A stretch of 64,000 nucleotides of DNA from Bombus terrestris (Eukaryota > Arthropoda > Insecta > Hymenoptera > Apidae): contig NC_063279.1 in the NCBI RefSeq assembly GCF_910591885.1, positions 1,116,001 to 1,180,000 of the forward strand. Direction: 5' to 3'. Below the pieces are notes generated by a model. The model was given only the letters and a program-made list of their open reading frames with translations. It ran no database searches and was not told where the DNA came from. Of the stretch, positions 23,601 through 34,152 are shown piece after piece. Made by a program: the position numbers and the translations under genes. Numbering within the stretch: position 1 is the stretch's first letter; the number at the start of each line of letters is the position of its first letter.

Positions 23601-26265
23601 GCTGCAGGTATGGCCGAGCGACTCACCGAGGGGCGAGGCCGACGGACAGGCACAGGCATTCGTGTTCCCGGATGTCCAGGAAAACGTCAACGACAGTGGC
23701 ATCGAGTCCATACAGGTAACGTAATCGAAACAGCTGAAACAAACGTTACCCGACGATTTTCAGATTCTTCAATTTTTATTTTAGTATTGTTGGCAGATGA
23801 AATGCATACAGTTGCGTGTAAAAGTTTTTCACAGAGATAGATTTTCCATACTATATTCCAAAAATAATATTGCGAAGAGTTTTAACTATAACGAACAGGA
23901 AATCATGGTACTGCGAGTAAAAATGTAGAAAATATGGATTCGTTTACTCGTAAATTGCAAAATTCGGTGGCGTTAACTACAGAATTGCAACGTGTGATAA
24001 TAATAGACAACGAAATTGTAGAATTCAATGTGTCAAAAGCTAAATCGTAGAATTCTACGAATCACACCGTGGAATCATTCGAAGATTAGTTACACGATGT
24101 ACCAAATTACGTAGAATTCAGTAGCAACTTTCACTAAAAAAAATACGATTTCACAAAAATAGAAATCAAGTTATCCGACCAATTCTACATCAGCGATCAC
24201 CGAGTCCGAAAAATCGATATAACAGTAATTATCATCGATAGCCTTCAGCGCCTGAGTTTCGCGACATTCTAAAAGAATTTCATAGAAATAGCCACACTGT
24301 AACGACTTTGTTCGTACGATTGTCGGAAAAGGCGTCGCCGTCTCCGTGCGGTGTAGCCAGCACTAGTCCAGCCACCACGCCTCAACAATCCCGGCGCGCC
24401 AGTCTACTCCATCCGGACCACGCTCGACTGCAATTGCACCATTTGCATCACAATCACCATAATTCCGGGATTAAGAGTCCACCGACGCCAGACAGAACGT
24501 CCATCGACGAAGAACCTCCGCTTCCGCCCAGTCCATCGAGCTCGACTACCAGCAGTCTGCGTTCGATGCCCAGTTCTGCGAATGTACAGATGCATTCGCA
24601 AGATAGGAGACGTAGTAGCAGGTAATAGTAGTATTCTTTTCTTTAGATAAGCTTTTCGTTGATTTTTCAACGAAAATTACATTCACGGCGAGCGTTCTAA
24701 GAAGTTCAAACAAGAAGATACAACTTTTCAAATACAACTGGTTCTCGTAATAACGAGAAAAAGATGCAAAATTCGAACTTTCGTATCCATTGAACAAATT
24801 TAAAGGCAGAAATCGATGACTTAAATCTCGCCTAATTTTACGTGAGCTACTATAATACGAAGTTTGTCTGTAATGCGAAGAAATTTTCATTCGTCCGACA
24901 CATGCCATAAAAATGAACTATGACGAACCATCTATATAAAGAGGAAATTCTCATCGTCGCATAACGGAGCTCGCGAACTTCGTCGAAATACCATCTCATT
25001 CCCTTCCTCGGGCGATCTGCATCCCAAGATAAGTTGATATCAACGATCGTTCGCGTTCCAGACGCGTCACGGTCTCGCTTATAAAAAGGAGAAAAACCCC
25101 TGAACGTGTCTGTTCCCGATCCGTGAAATTGCCGGGAGAACGGGGCTAGAAATAATCCTCCGGGCTGATAACGGTCTGACGTCGATCTTGACTCGTGTCA
25201 AGGCGCGACCCTGGTACCATGCAAATACGAACACGTGTGCGGTTACCGCTCTCCTTTTCATTTATGCATCCAGAGATATTAATCGTGGCCGTGCTATCCG
25301 GATGATTTGGCCGACGGCTTGCTTTCACACGGAGCCGGAAATCGTCGGGATTTCGTTGCGCCCTTCTACCTCGAACTCGGAACTTTCAAAGGTGAAACCT
25401 TCGCCGAGTCACACCGTGAATCGATTCGATAGACTGACGTTGCTTTTTTCGTTCGAGTATTTTTCAGATATGACGTGTTGGGGCTAGATTCTAAAATAAG
25501 CTGAACGTCTTAGCCCTCGAAAGTACCATACACGGTTATTTCTATTGACATTCGCAGGCCGCAGCGTTTGAGATATTATTGCTTTGTATATTTGTTTGTA
25601 ACAGCGATATCGTTATTTAAATACATCACAATGTCTATCGTAGTTAATGGAAACATAGATTCTATAACAAGCGATAAACTAAATAATGGCAAAAATTTCA
25701 GATTGTAAATATATTTGAACGAACAAATTACGTACGATAATTTTCTATAAAAAAAAAAACATATATCTGCCCACGATCTGTTGGAAATAGACAATATTAA
25801 GTTTTTCCCACTCTGTATATTCCCGTTAATGTCACCGCTAATGAATTCTCCTTTTTCGCCCTTATTTCGTCTCTTCGGTTACAAAGCAACCGTAACATCA
25901 ATTCGTTTAAAACAACCCCCTACCAACTATCTTCCATCTCGTAATCAAAAATTTCTATTCCAATCAACAGGTACAGCATGTTCGACGCTCTGGACCTGGA
26001 ATACGCCCTCTTGAGAGCAGCAGCCCGTGGTTCCGTGGGCCCTTATTCCCTGTCGGAGTCCCTGCACAAGCTAACCTTTACCCAGAGCTTAGCATTTCCT
26101 GCACTGGCTCGGGGTCTAGCTTCGAAACAGAGCGTGCCAACCAGGAGACCGCAGCAGCACACGGAAAGCGGGTTGAACGCGTTCGCGAAGGTGGTCACCG
26201 CTCTGGTCTTGGTTCTCGTGAGCGTGTTGGTGTTTGGTGTGGTGTACAAGTTCGTGAGAACGTGA
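14399..26265 (+). CDS. Serine/proline-rich C-terminally anchored membrane protein, unrecognised (multi-exon)
   Basis: Proposed coding exons are 14399-14674 (tentative), 23500-23715, 24332-24621 and 25971-26265, giving about 358 residues if all four join. Phases agree: exon 1 ends in phase 0, exon 2 is 72 whole codons, exon 3 ends after two bases of an Arg codon, and exon 4 supplies the third base. The product begins with a disordered Arg/Pro-rich segment and has an acidic stretch with DSGIES (near residue 158). A His/Ser/Pro-rich linker follows (His-rich near residue 195, PPLPPSPSSS further on), then a conserved-looking block starting YSMFDALDLEYALLRAAARG. It ends in one hydrophobic segment (about residues 334-354) followed by YKFVRT. 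There is no signal peptide, so a tail-anchored cytosol-facing protein is the natural reading. I do not recognise the family. Exon 1 is the weakest part; the gene may start elsewhere upstream. Confidence 0.6.
14675..23499 (+). other. Proposed large first intron, no exons seen
   Basis: If the exon at 14399 is right, this 8.8 kb is its intron. Apart from the tandem array near its start I find only short, unsupported open frames. A 144-codon frame at 16446-16880 has no domain and translates a low-complexity AT-rich stretch. Additional small exons of the gene could be hidden here. Confidence 0.4.
14838..15470 (+). repeat. Diverged tandem array, five units of about 115-135 bp
   Basis: Units begin near 14838, 14968, 15087, 15202 and 15333. 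Each opens with a T-rich core of the form TATTTT-TAAT-TTT-TTC. A G-rich stretch follows, then words such as GCTTCGAGATTTA or GCTTTAAGTACAG, TTTTAT, and a closing GGTGGA or GACTTGAAAG-like segment. Alternate units resemble each other most (GAGTGCTTCGAGATTTA in units 1 and 3; GCGGTTTTATAA and ACAGTTTTATAA in units 2 and 4), hinting at a ~250 bp higher-order unit. It lies in the proposed first intron of the plus-strand gene. Confidence 0.6.
23500..23715 (+). CDS. Anchored-protein gene, exon with DSGIES motif
   Basis: The acceptor is a pyrimidine-rich stretch ending AAACAG at 23499, with a CTGAC branch-point-like word near 23443. The donor is ATACAG followed by GTAACG at 23716. It is 72 codons in phase 0. 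The peptide is acidic and ends NVNDSGIESIQ, containing DSGxxS, the pattern of a phosphodegron read by beta-TrCP/Slimb. Confidence 0.65.
24332..24621 (+). CDS. Anchored-protein gene, His/Ser/Pro-rich exon
   Basis: The acceptor ends GGAAAAG; the donor is GTAGCAG followed by GTAATA at 24622. It encodes a low-complexity linker with a His cluster (near 24440-24465), SPPTPDR, and a Pro-Ser run PPLPPSPSSSTTSS, ending RRSSR. Such a segment is likely disordered and rich in phosphosites. It leaves two bases of an Arg codon, completed by the next exon. Confidence 0.65.
25971..26265 (+). CDS. Anchored-protein gene, terminal exon with transmembrane tail
   Basis: The acceptor CAATCAACAG ends at 25970. The exon completes Arg and continues YSMFDALDLEYALL, then a Ser/Thr block, SVPTRRPQQ, and a hydrophobic stretch beginning VVTALVLVLVSVLVFGVV, with stop TGA at 26263-26265. 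The membrane helix lies within 10 residues of the C-terminus, typical of tail-anchored proteins. AATAAA at 26767-26772 is a possible polyadenylation signal. Confidence 0.7.
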
Positions 26266-26274
26266 GGATGGCTG

Positions 26275-26330
26275 CTGGTGCCCGATCGACCGGCTGGCTC
26301 CACGCAGGAGTTCGATCGACCGGGCACCAG
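26275..26330 (+). repeat. Strong inverted repeat just after the stop codon
   Basis: Arms at 26275-26292 and 26313-26330 pair at 16 of 18 positions around a 20-base loop, beginning ten bases after the TGA. In the mRNA this would be a GC-rich stem-loop. The word CGATCGACCGG also occurs as a direct repeat within the two arms. It is possibly a 3' UTR regulatory structure; it is not followed by a T tract and is no bacterial-style terminator. Confidence 0.65.
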
Positions 26331-29015
26331 TGACGCCTTCGACCAGTGACTCGTTCGGCCGATTTATCAAATCGTTGTCCAATCAGCTAAAAGCTTATCG
26401 ATTTCCGAATACATCGGGGACCGAGTGTATCGTAAAATAACGATCGAGTATTCAAGCATAGCCATTGAATATGCGAGTAAAATTTGAACTTACGAGCAAA
26501 GTTTGAACTAAAGTTCGAGAACTTTTTAAAGTTCAAGGAAGATAAATCTTCGCGTGTTGTCTGTTACGGGGCCTACCTTGAAGAACTATCTCTAGTCGAA
26601 TAGTCGAGATCATTGTTGCCAACGTTGGTTCGCGATATCGTGGAATACAAACACGATAGTTGAAAATAGAACGAAACGAGGAAGCTTGGCAGAAAACAAT
26701 ATACCGGAAATATAGATTGCTCGGATGTCGAACGCGCGAGTCAGATGGCCAGGGAATTTCCCAGGGAATAAAGAAAGGCGAACAAAATCGCGATACGGCG
26801 CTGAGAATTTTACGACACCGCTAACAAGCATTTTTACCGGTGTGCGACGCGATCGTTCGCTGCGGTATTTTCATGCGGGCAAAGTGCGTGTGCGAATTAC
26901 GACTGTGCAAATCGGTCGATGTAACATTTCCATTTTCTAAGTAAAAATCTCCCTTTTTGAATAACGAACGGCTACGTTCGTATATAAGTAAGTAATTAGC
27001 TTGGCAAATTTTATAACAGCGAACTTTCTACCAAGTTATCGAAATTTATCGAACGCTTTGAGTTTATGGCAGAACTTTATTTATTCCAACGGAATTTTAA
27101 TTAGCGCTGCATCAAACAAACTAACGCTGTCGTTTGTTCGAATATAAACTTTAATTATTTGAAGGAGAAATTGTGACGGAAATTGAACGAGACGCTGTAG
27201 AATTAAAGAAGCTCTATCACAGTCATCTATGTAGCGTAGCAATCGGAAGAATATATCTTTAAATATTACAAATTAACCTACAGTTTCCCTAATCTCTATT
27301 TGAATAAGTAAAATTATAGGAGATTCTACTATTCGTGAAATATTTGTTCAAATGAATAAAGTTTTGCTGTGAACTTTGAAACCTTGTTCGCGTGCGAAAA
27401 TATGTCACAATATAGTGCAGAAGCAAGTGCGCGTTAATTGGATACAAATCCGTGACTCTTCAAGTGCTTTACACGATTCTATCCCGATGACAATCGCTCT
27501 GACATTTAGACCGTAGTTTTAAGGGAAATCGCGGCCGAATTCCTCGCGAAGGATTTGAAACTCGCGGAAGCGCTCAATGTAATCGACGCGCCAGCATGTC
27601 GCGAACGCGACCGCCAAATTATCGAGATGCTTCTCCCGTCTCGTACGCTAAATGTCACATTAAATACAGCCCGTTCGAGCGTTTCGTCGCTATTGAACAG
27701 CGACTTGATGTGAAATTATAAAACGTCAGAAAGTTGTCCTCTTGCGTCCCGTCGAGGCGTGCACTTTCGTAATTAAAATACTCGTTACACAAATTCGTAT
27801 ACGTCATTCGGTATTGTATTGATTTTATGCTTGAGATTTAAAATTCGGTTCGATTTATCGCAGAATTAAAATTCTGCAATTTTGTACGCAATTTAAATTT
27901 TCTTTTCGACCGAATAGGGTACGTCAATATCGGCGACGTTTAAATGGAAAGATTTATTCAACCTTCGTATTCGACGCTTGAATTTTAGGATGACATTTTT
28001 TGAAATTAAAATTTCTACTTATTTTTAAAATTTAAACGCAAAGGAATAAAAAGAAACGTAGAATATAAATGTGTCGAAATTTTCGTTTCGAGTATATTAC
28101 GTAAAAGTTAGAAGAACTTTTCCTGTTTACGTTTTCGCCGTTTTACGTGGCATATTTGTTCTATAAAGTTTTAAGTTGTTGTCCATCGTTAACAACGCAC
28201 TGTAGGAAAGTACCGAAAGTAGTATCCAATACTATTTTTTCGTTTAAAGGTTACTATACTTTTGACACAAGCCGTATAATTCGATGGAAACTTATTTGGC
28301 TCGCGCCTCAAGATAAAATGCAGAGAGAAACCTTCCTTTCAGGCTTACAGATCGTCGACACTTTACAAGATAATCGTGAAACATGTGTACACGTATATTC
28401 TATATAAAATACATATTGTAAATATACACATATACAAGTATTAACTGAAGGAGCGCGTTTGATTCCTTGACGTTGCGTTGTATATTAAGCAACGAAGTTT
28501 CTGAGGTAATCGTCACGTTGCAAGAAAAAACGATGTTCTTTTCTTTTTAAATATAAAACATTAAAAATGTATACATCTATGCGTACCGTGCTACCAAGTA
28601 AAAAGGAGGAGAGATGAGAAAATTTCTACCTTAATTGAAAGTTCTAAGACTTAATATAAAGTCTTAATAAAATTAGAATCTGTGAAAGAAAATAGAATCT
28701 GGTCAATTTTCAGAGGAAATATTTTTTCATGAAACAAATGGAAAAAAGTGAAATCGTTTCGGACGGAATAAAATAGAAAAGACAAAATCTTACTTATGGC
28801 AGGATGATCACGGTTCTTGTCGTCGTAGAATGTAAACGTAAAATCAATATAACCGCTGTAATCGTTTCAGTTCCGATTCTGGAAAAGATTCCCTTTTCAA
28901 GAGGAAGCTGTTTTCGTCGATCAATCGCTTCGTATTGTACAAAACTTTCGAATTTATTCAAAGTAACATTCTAAATAAAGTCTTTTCCAATAATTCATCC
29001 GATCATTTTTATTCC

Positions 29016-29720
29016 TTAACATCGACAATCGTCCTATTCGATTCGTCGACACTTTGACTGCCACGTTGGTCATTGGTGACCGGAGCGCTTGAACTTCTTA
29101 CAATCGTAACAATTGAATGAAAATTGACAGTTAGGGCATTTTTAATATAACCGATAAATAGAAGATACGTTGAAATGAAAAGTGCCTCATTGAACGATTA
29201 AACATTTTTATTAGCACATCGATAAAAAAAAAAATGAGAACAAATCTTGCATCTAAGGGTGCACTGTGTTTGCATCCATATCTTTGAGGGGTAATCTACG
29301 AATATTATTATAAACACAGCTTAGAAAATAATCGTAAATGCTGCTTTATGATCATATAATTGAAGTTAGAAGTGTGCACATACCTTACTATTATATATAG
29401 AACGAGCAAATACAGTTTACTAATATTTTCTACACGTTTCAACGATATATTCCGGACGTTTTGCTTACGACGAAATAACGAATGCGAATGGTTTGTTGAA
29501 ATAAACGAAGCCTTGTTACGATATGTCGCTATCAACTGTTAGCAAGGCGCCACGATGGTCACTCGTGACCACCAATAAGATAAACGGTTCATTGGGGAAG
29601 AATATTATCTTACATCGGCAATTTATCATTATTTTGCCATTACATGCTTTGAATAATAAAAATACTCCCGTGGCGTCCTGAGCGAGACATGTGACTTCGG
29701 CGTGGCAGTCAAAATGTTAA
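29016..29720. mobile_element. Possible decayed piggyBac-like non-autonomous element(s)
   Basis: TTTGACTGCCACG near 29053 is matched in inverted orientation by CGTGGCAGTCAAAATG at 29701-29716, which abuts TTAA (29717-29720), the piggyBac target site. Another TTAA is at 29016-29019. The left motif GCCACGTTGGTCATTGGTGACC has a direct relative GCCACGATGGTCACTCGTGACC at 29549-29570, so two related ends may be nested. There is no transposase frame. About 30 extra bases separate the left TTAA from its motif, so the boundaries are uncertain. Confidence 0.4.
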
Positions 29721-30860
29721 GGGTGAACGTTACGTATCGCAACGATTTATCGAATGACTTGCTAAAAAATCTGAGAAAAATGTAAAAAATACGAAACGTA
29801 TCTACGTGGTAAAAATATTGAAACAAATGACTTTCAATTGCAACGAAAGGAGAAAGGTGACGGAAAAATCACGAAGGCAATCGATTTACATCGGCGAAGA
29901 AGCCGTTTATTATTTTACAGTCGCGTGATTCCATTCGACTCTCACGAGTCCCCGGCGTATCCCAGTCTGAAGAAGTATACTTTGAAAGTTTACAACAAGT
30001 GTTCCCTCTTCGAAATCTCACATCTAAGGTGCTAAGATATCTACAGTGATATAATTCTTCTTACACGACTATACACGCATTCGGCCGGGTCGTTCGTCAA
30101 TTTCTTTCCTACGAATTTCTTTATTTTATTCTTCGTTATCGACGACGATTATCGATGAAACAATCGTTTCGTTATTACCGTTTAACGTTATCGACCCGTC
30201 TTTATTCTTTTTCTTCTCTCTTTATATATGTACACGAATTAACCATTATTGCTACTTTACAAGATCTCTGTCTGGTCGGACACGCGAATATTTTCGCACG
30301 TGTGTGACTCTCTTTCGTTTCCTACACCTTCTACGCCATCATTTTATGTATGTAGTAGTATATGTGTGTATGCTGAGACGTATCAGCAGTGTGGACTGTG
30401 TCAAGCGCAATATATCAATTGGAAGTACGCGAACAGTGGAAAAAGTTTGAAATTCAGTGTCGCGTAATCAATTTGTCTTCTTTTCTTCCCCTTTCCTCCT
30501 TTTTCTGCGCTCCTGTAACTCTACCGAAAGGAAAGAAAGACTTTTTCTTTTCTTTTTATTACGTAGGAAGATTCTAAATTTATATTCGATCTTTAGACTA
30601 CGTTCGAATGAAACATTTTCTTTTCTTCTTTTTTCTTTTTTCTTTTTTTTTTTCGTGAAAAGTAACCTGAGGGAACGAACAAGTTTAAAAGGTGATTCGA
30701 AAATACGAGCGACGAAGTTTTAAAAAAGATCGGAATTTCCTTCGGGAGAGTTTGCTTCGATTTGCTACTTTCTTCTCTTCTATCGCTACATCTGTCCAGT
30801 CTGACCACTGTTATCGCGCTTAGGCCGTGCGTTCTCGTTTTTCTAATTACACCAAAATTT

Positions 30861-30917
30861 CTCTTTCTCTCTCTCTCTCTTTCTCTCCCTCTCTCTCACT
30901 CTCCCTCTCTCTCACTC

Positions 30918-30957
<40 letters not shown>

Positions 30958-30962
30958 ACTCT
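30861..30962. repeat. CT/CTCA microsatellite
   Basis: About 100 bases of CT repeats with interspersed CTCA and CCCT variants. Open frames over it simply read Leu-Ser repeats and are not genes. On the minus strand this is a GA tract, similar to GAGA-factor sites. Confidence 0.95.
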
Positions 30963-33900
30963 TCGTTCCCCTTTCTGTTCGTTTCTGTTTAATCCTTTCG
31001 TACTATTTTTAATCTTGCTAAAAGTATCGTTAGAAAAAGACGGTTATAAAAAAGCAATGAAAATATCCCGGATTGAAAATTTCGATTCGGTTAAACGTTT
31101 ATTAAAAATCACGGTGTAAGTATTTACGAATTGTCTCTCGTTCTCTACGCTTACGATACCGCAACGTTTCTCTTTTGCAACTATTTCAAGCTTGAACGAT
31201 CATCAGGTGTCCAAATAATTGCCGACGAAAGGATTAAATCCTAATCTTCTGCCTCCTGCCATCGTTAATCGTGTGCGTTGTACGTACTCGAGTGATCTTG
31301 GTCTATTAAATCGGCGACTGAAACTGTAGAAAAATAAATTATTATATCGGTGATCGTGTTCCAGTATATAGTCTACGTTCCCGTGGAATTATCCTACGGA
31401 CGACACGATACCAAATGTTTCACGAAGTCCGTAACAATTACGACTAAACGAATCTTGAGCACAAAATAAGACGAACTCGAAAAACTATTATGTCGTAAAG
31501 GGAAAGGAAATATCATGAAACGATCATGTTTTAATTAAGAAAGGCAAAAATTGTTTCAGATTGCCTTATTTTGATCTCAGAAGTCGTTTAATAGAGAGTA
31601 ATGCCGGGGACTTGATGAAATGCCTTGCACGTTCAGAAGCGAATCGGGTCTAAGCTCCTATAAGAAATTTCACCGTCTTCGAATTAGCTTTTCCACGTAC
31701 AAATCGACGAACTTGCTCGCAGAAAAATACAGTAGAATCGAAACTATCGAGAAACTGTTTCCGTTCTAACGGACCTTGCTAGATAGATATTCGTAGTTCA
31801 AACATGACGAGAACATTCTGCTCGCGATCGTAATAAACAGTCGGCCTGCTCTTTTCCTTCGTTACGACGTGTTTAAATCGTAACCAACTATTTTAAATAC
31901 ATTCAAACTCGATGATGCTTAATTTAACGACAGCTTTTGAAACATTCAAATTACACAGCATTTCATTTCCTCTTCGTATTTCTTCTTCTCGGTGCACGTA
32001 GTTACTTGACGTTATCTTTTACGTATTTATTCGTTGAAATTCTCCGAGTATATTTATATTAAACACGCGTGCAATCTTCCCTGCTCGTGTCACATTTTCG
32101 ATGTTTCTTTTACCTTTTCCACTTTTTCAAAGTTCTTCTTTATAGCCCTTTTTTTTTTAAACAATTCTATGAGAACAAATCTCCAATAACAGACGAAGTA
32201 TTTTTTTTTTTTTTAGAACTTCTCTACAAGATTTTTTGCAATATATAACAATTCCTTTACTTTCAATTTTTCAATTATATAGAATGTACAACCTCCTTTC
32301 TTCGACTATCGGTAGTATCTATCGGTAGCATCGATTTGCAATTTTCCTATACAACAACTGTACCTGCGATTCGACTTATTAATTGTGTTTAATTACAACA
32401 CGTAATCTGGCCGATAATGTCCGGCAATATTTAATTATTGTAACAATTACACCGTAGACATATGAAATTCCATTTTAATCGATTAATTTTTGTCCGTGGT
32501 CGAATCATTGCAACGATTAAATTCTAAATTTCTCGAGAAAAAGCACCGACAAAATTTCCGTGTATTACCGAGGAAATCGATGTAGGATATTCCTTTTGTT
32601 GCGAAGACACAGCGCTAGGCGCTCGATCACCGTGAAGTCACCTTCGAAGTCTACTCTTCGCGAGTATTATTGAACACGAAACAGAGCTGACAGAAAATTT
32701 TGTATTCTCATCGTATCGCGACGATTCGGATCGAAATCGTAAGAAAGCACACGGTCGACAGTGTTGATGACCGAAAGAAAGTATATTTAGAAGAAACGAC
32801 GATTCTCCGGAAGCCACGTTAGGAAAAAGACCTACCACTATGTAGTTGACCACGTCCACGCTCGTAATGCTTTCAATTATTCTTTTTTAATTAATCGCGT
32901 CTTGGAACGTGCTCGTCGCGGAATCTAGAAAAATAGAGTTGACTTGATTGCGAGAATCGTATCAGCGTATCTATCACAAGGATTACGAGCTAGACACTTT
33001 CTTAAGTTACATATCGATTCTCTATAGTGACGGGGATCGATCGATGTTCGATTAAATGGCATTTTCTTTCTTTCACCTTCGACTAACACTTATCCTAGAT
33101 ATGCGCGAATCGACTCGATTCTTTCCTAACTTTCTCGTTTCATTATCATTTGGAAACTTCTATATATTTTGTATGTTGTTTTGACGGGAGAAAGTTTAGA
33201 CTTTTATTTTTTCGTTTCCATCGAACCGATTAGTCGAAACCAGCCAACTATCAACGAAGTTTCCTATCTTTCTTCTCGGTTCTACGTAAAATAGGAGTGC
33301 TTCGAAGACCTACTGCTAACTAAGACGATCCACGACGTCCACAATGAGAAAACGTATAGTACGATGTTGAAACAACACTTTCTTTAATATCGATTAGTTT
33401 CGCTCTAAACGTACTTTGTTTCTTCGATTTGTACCCTGTTCTTCATCTTCGATGAACGATATAATCGTTATCAACGGTAGACTAAGGTTGTGACAGCGGT
33501 AAGAATTTTTCTCTAGTGGCTGACTTTCTTTAAAGGCTGACCAGGCCTGGGCGCCTCTTCGATAAATAAAATCTCTCGAACAACCATCTTAATTGCTTAC
33601 AAAATAACCAAACAGTTTGTTGTATAAATATTTTTCGCGTGGAACTTCTCCCCAAGGAATCAAGGTCGAAATTTGTGGTCGAGAAAGCGATCTAATCAGC
33701 CCAGTCCTCGATTTTCTTTCAAACTCTTCCGATCTCGTAGATCGTTCGTCTTTCGTCCGAGACCTCTCTGTCGTATCTCTGTCAATTTTTCGTATTTCAT
33801 ATCCGAACTTGAAGATTTCGAGTGATCGACGTCTCCTCCTCTTTCATCGTCTCGATTTCGTTCGTCTCTTCGAAGATCATCGAGAGAGAGGAACCTTGCT

Positions 33901-33969
33901 CGACGAAAGGTCTCTTCGTGAACGAAGAAGGGTTTTGCGTTGAAGTTTTTAGAGCCTTCGAGTATTAGC

Positions 33970-34152
33970 CTACTGATAGATGATCGGATGGGTGGGTTCG
34001 ACCGGCAGGTCACTGTCCAAATTCAAGGACACGCCGTCCTTGGATATCAGGTAGTGGGTGAGCAGCTGACCTTTGCCCTTGACGAACACCAGGCCGCGTT
34101 GTTCGAAGCCGAAGCCAAATGGCTCCAGAATCCTCCGGGTCTCGTCTGTGAC
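33970..34152 (-). CDS. Ac3: Ac3 exon 9: C-terminus
   Basis: Acceptor ATCGTAG; VTDETRRILEPFGF, then VFVKGKGQLLTHYL with the phosphate-contacting Lys, and stop TAG at 33970-33972 after HPIIYQ. Confidence 0.95.
   Translation of the reverse strand, partial: VTDETRRILEPFGFGFEQRGLVFVKGKGQLLTHYLISKDGVSLNLDSDLPVEPTHPIIYQ

Larger units (their letters stand above)
26331..33969. other. Intergenic region between convergent genes
   Basis: This lies between the 3' end of the plus-strand gene and the 3' end of Ac3 on the minus strand, so parts should be the 3' UTRs of both. No coding exon is recognised. It holds a CT microsatellite (30861-30962) and piggyBac-like terminal motifs (29052-29720). Confidence 0.5.

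Noticed and set aside
30762..31012. Leu/Ser-rich open frames
   Set aside because: They are direct translations of the CT microsatellite at 30861-30962.
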